Below, one piece after another: positions 34,392 to 36,035 of a stretch of DNA of 36,035 bases. The DNA is from Bryobacterales bacterium. Lineage in GTDB: Bacteria > Acidobacteriota > Terriglobia > Bryobacterales > UBA6623. The position numbers and the translations under genes were made by a program. Every line of letters starts with the position of its first letter. The stretch's first letter is position 1. The stretch spans positions 1 to 36,035 of the forward strand of contig JAPPMB010000122.1 in assembly GCA_028819255.1 (NCBI GenBank), given 5' to 3'. Under the pieces are notes generated by a model. That model was given only the letters and a program-made list of their open reading frames with translations. It had not been told where the DNA came from and ran no database searches.

Positions 34392-35862
34392 GGTGCGTCT
34401 CCACCAGACCCAGAGCGAGGCTCTCATCTTCGAGCGGTCGTCTCCCGGGAAGGTGGGCTACCAGCTGCCGGCCCTCGACGTGCCGGAAGTGGATCCGGCG
34501 GCCCTGCTTGGCGCCGGAAGCGTGCGGGACGACATCGACGGATTCCCGGAGGTCAGCGAAGTCGAGGTCATCCGGCACTTCACCCGGCTCTCGACGTGGA
34601 ACTACGCCATCGACCTCGGCATGTACCCCCTGGGGTCCTGCACGATGAAGTACAACCCCCGCCTCAACGAGGCGGTTGCCCGGATTGAGGGCATCATCGA
34701 CGCACACCCCTATCAGCCCGAGTCCCTGGCCCAGGGCATGCTGGAAATCCAGCGCACTCTGGAAGGTCACCTGGCCGAGATCACCGGGATGGACGCTGTC
34801 ACGCTGCAGCCCGCGGCCGGCGCGCACGGCGAGCTCACGGGTCTGCTGCTGGTCCGGGCCTACCTCGAGTCGCTGGGAGATTCTCGCCGAGTGGTGCTGA
34901 CCCCCGATTCCGCCCACGGCACGAACCCGGCGACAGCGGCGATTGCAGGCTATCGGGTTGTTGAGATCAGGTCCAGCGAACGGGGCATGATCGATCTGGC
35001 GGCACTGGAGGAAGTGGTCGACGAGTCGGTCGCCGCGCTGATGGTGACGAACCCGAACACCGTCGGCATCTTCGAGAGCGACATCGCGCGGGTCGCCGAA
35101 GTCCTGCACCGGCGAGGGGCCCAGCTCTACATGGACGGCGCCAACATGAACGCCCTGGTCGGAGTCGCGCGCCCGGGAGACTTCGGCGTCGATGTGATGC
35201 ACCTCAACCTGCACAAGACGTTCTCCACCCCCCACGGAGGCGGCGGCCCCGGCGCAGGCCCTGTCGCCGTCATGAGCCACCTCGAGCCGTTCCTGCCGGT
35301 TCCACGGATTCGGGAGACTCCGGACGGCCTGCGGTACGACCGGGACCGGCCCCACTCGATCGGAAGGGTTCGGGCATTCTACGGGAATTTCGGCGTGCTT
35401 GTCCGCGCCCTTGCCTACATCCTGGCTCACGGCGGCGACGGTCTTCGCAATGCCACCGTGGATGCCGTGCTCAACGCCAACTACGTCAGAAAAGGCCTGG
35501 AAGGGCATTTCGACCTCCCTTACGACGCTCCATCCATGCACGAGTGCGTCTTCAGCGATGTGAGACAGGCCGGGAAAGGCGTGAGGACCGGCGACATCGC
35601 CAAGCGGCTCATCGACTACGGCTTCCACCCCTACACCGTCAGCTTTCCGCTCATCGTCCGAGGCGCTCTGATGATTGAGCCGACCGAGACGGAGAGCAAG
35701 CATGAACTGGACGAGTTCATTGCCGCCATGCAGGCGATAGCCGAGGAGGTCGAGACCGACCCGAATCTGGTCCGAAAGTCGCCGGCGTCGACCCGCACAA
35801 GCAGGGTTGACGAGACACGGGCCGCCCGGAGGCCGGTCGTCATCTGGAAGGACGGCCAGTAA
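34384..35862 (+). CDS. gcvPB: Glycine dehydrogenase (decarboxylating) subunit 2
   Basis: This 492-residue protein is the PLP-binding subunit of the split P protein. The PLP lysine is expected at Lys278 in MHLNLHKTFSTPHGGGGPG. Other family marks are YPLGSCTMKYNPR near residue 81, QPAAGAHGELTGLL near 142, PDSAHGTNPATA near 174 and MDGANMNALVG near 250. The C-terminus ends with RAARRPVVIWKDGQ. The ATG at 34384 overlaps the end of gcvPA by 8 bases, which indicates coupled translation and a stoichiometric heterodimer. It is the last gene before the damaged contig end. Confidence 0.97.
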   Translation: MSRVRLHQTQSEALIFERSSPGKVGYQLPALDVPEVDPAALLGAGSVRDDIDGFPEVSEVEVIRHFTRLSTWNYAIDLGMYPLGSCTMKYNPRLNEAVARIEGIIDAHPYQPESLAQGMLEIQRTLEGHLAEITGMDAVTLQPAAGAHGELTGLLLVRAYLESLGDSRRVVLTPDSAHGTNPATAAIAGYRVVEIRSSERGMIDLAALEEVVDESVAALMVTNPNTVGIFESDIARVAEVLHRRGAQLYMDGANMNALVGVARPGDFGVDVMHLNLHKTFSTPHGGGGPGAGPVAVMSHLEPFLPVPRIRETPDGLRYDRDRPHSIGRVRAFYGNFGVLVRALAYILAHGGDGLRNATVDAVLNANYVRKGLEGHFDLPYDAPSMHECVFSDVRQAGKGVRTGDIAKRLIDYGFHPYTVSFPLIVRGALMIEPTETESKHELDEFIAAMQAIAEEVETDPNLVRKSPASTRTSRVDETRAARRPVVIWKDGQ

Positions 35863-35909
35863 TCCGACCCCGCCTATCCGCCACGAATCACGTCCCGCGC
35901 TTCGGAATC

Positions 35910-36035
35910 GTGGGCGCGGCGGCCGCGCCCCCCCCCCCCCGGGGCGCCCACCCCCCCCGGGGGGGAGGGGCCCCCCCGCGGGCCAAGGCGCCGCCCCGTT
36001 GCCGGTTTTCCCCCCGGCCGCCCAAAGTTGAGACC
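35910..36035. other. Low-complexity contig end, probable assembly artefact
   Basis: The last 120 or so bases are dominated by C and G homopolymer runs (13 Cs at 35928-35940, then further C and G runs) unlike anything else in the window. The bases from 35863 to here hold no gene. The left end (1-75) is also very GC-rich, but it reads as a plausible glycine-rich coding sequence. Confidence 0.75.

Noticed and set aside
34258..35703. Long minus-strand open frame opposite gcvPB
   Set aside because: Antisense shadow of a highly conserved gene; composition not protein-like.

Overview
This is a GC-rich bacterial chromosome fragment, most likely a metagenome-assembled contig from an Acidobacteriota-like organism. 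Four things point there, none decisive alone: a GWxTD-type secreted protein at the left edge; abundant DUF1501/DUF1552/DUF1553/DUF1592/DUF1800 genes, which are typical of Planctomycetes, Verrucomicrobia and Acidobacteria; bshA of bacillithiol synthesis; and the UxaC plus UxaE hexuronate route. Both window ends run into low-complexity G/C sequence, and the right end (from about 35,910) looks like an assembly artefact. No tRNA, rRNA, CRISPR array or intact mobile element was seen.

Layout. 1-284: 5' end of a secreted GWxTD-like gene (minus strand). 459-1874: hisS, converging on a CaiB/BaiF CoA-transferase (1899-3086). 3667-4223: a DUF433/DUF5615 toxin-antitoxin pair whose antitoxin carries an in-frame TGA. 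5124-8220: a DUF1800-DUF1501 exported pair. 8460-11733: uxaE (tagaturonate epimerase), an N-formylglutamate amidohydrolase-like gene and a YbdK-type carboxylate-amine ligase. 12302-12978: a vapBC pair (minus strand) with a palindromic operator over its promoter. 13596-15003: an ECF sigma factor between two small membrane proteins. 15054-18474: uxaC and a Tat-exported phosphodiesterase-like lipoprotein. 18496-19308: proC (minus). 19545-19851: a possible decayed gene. 20116-21558: a sulfatase (minus), divergent from bshA (21607-22728). 22734-31216: a four-gene minus-strand operon, DUF1592, PSCyt1/DUF1549/DUF1553, DUF1501, DUF1552. 31520-35862: the glycine cleavage operon gcvT-gcvH-gcvPA-gcvPB behind a consensus-like promoter.

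How the genes may work together. UxaC and UxaE would convert galacturonate to tagaturonate and then to fructuronate without a tagaturonate reductase. The sulfatase, the phosphodiesterase and the exported cytochrome/DUF1501-type proteins fit an organism that processes complex, possibly uronate-rich or sulfated, polymers; that link is inference.

The most interesting locus is the DUF1592-[DUF1553-DUF1501]-DUF1552 operon. Two module types usually met as separate pairs are nested here. Two large multi-domain proteins with Sec-type signals and two CxxCH haem motifs each are coded with two smaller proteins bearing twin-arginine signals. The function of this system is, to my knowledge, not established.
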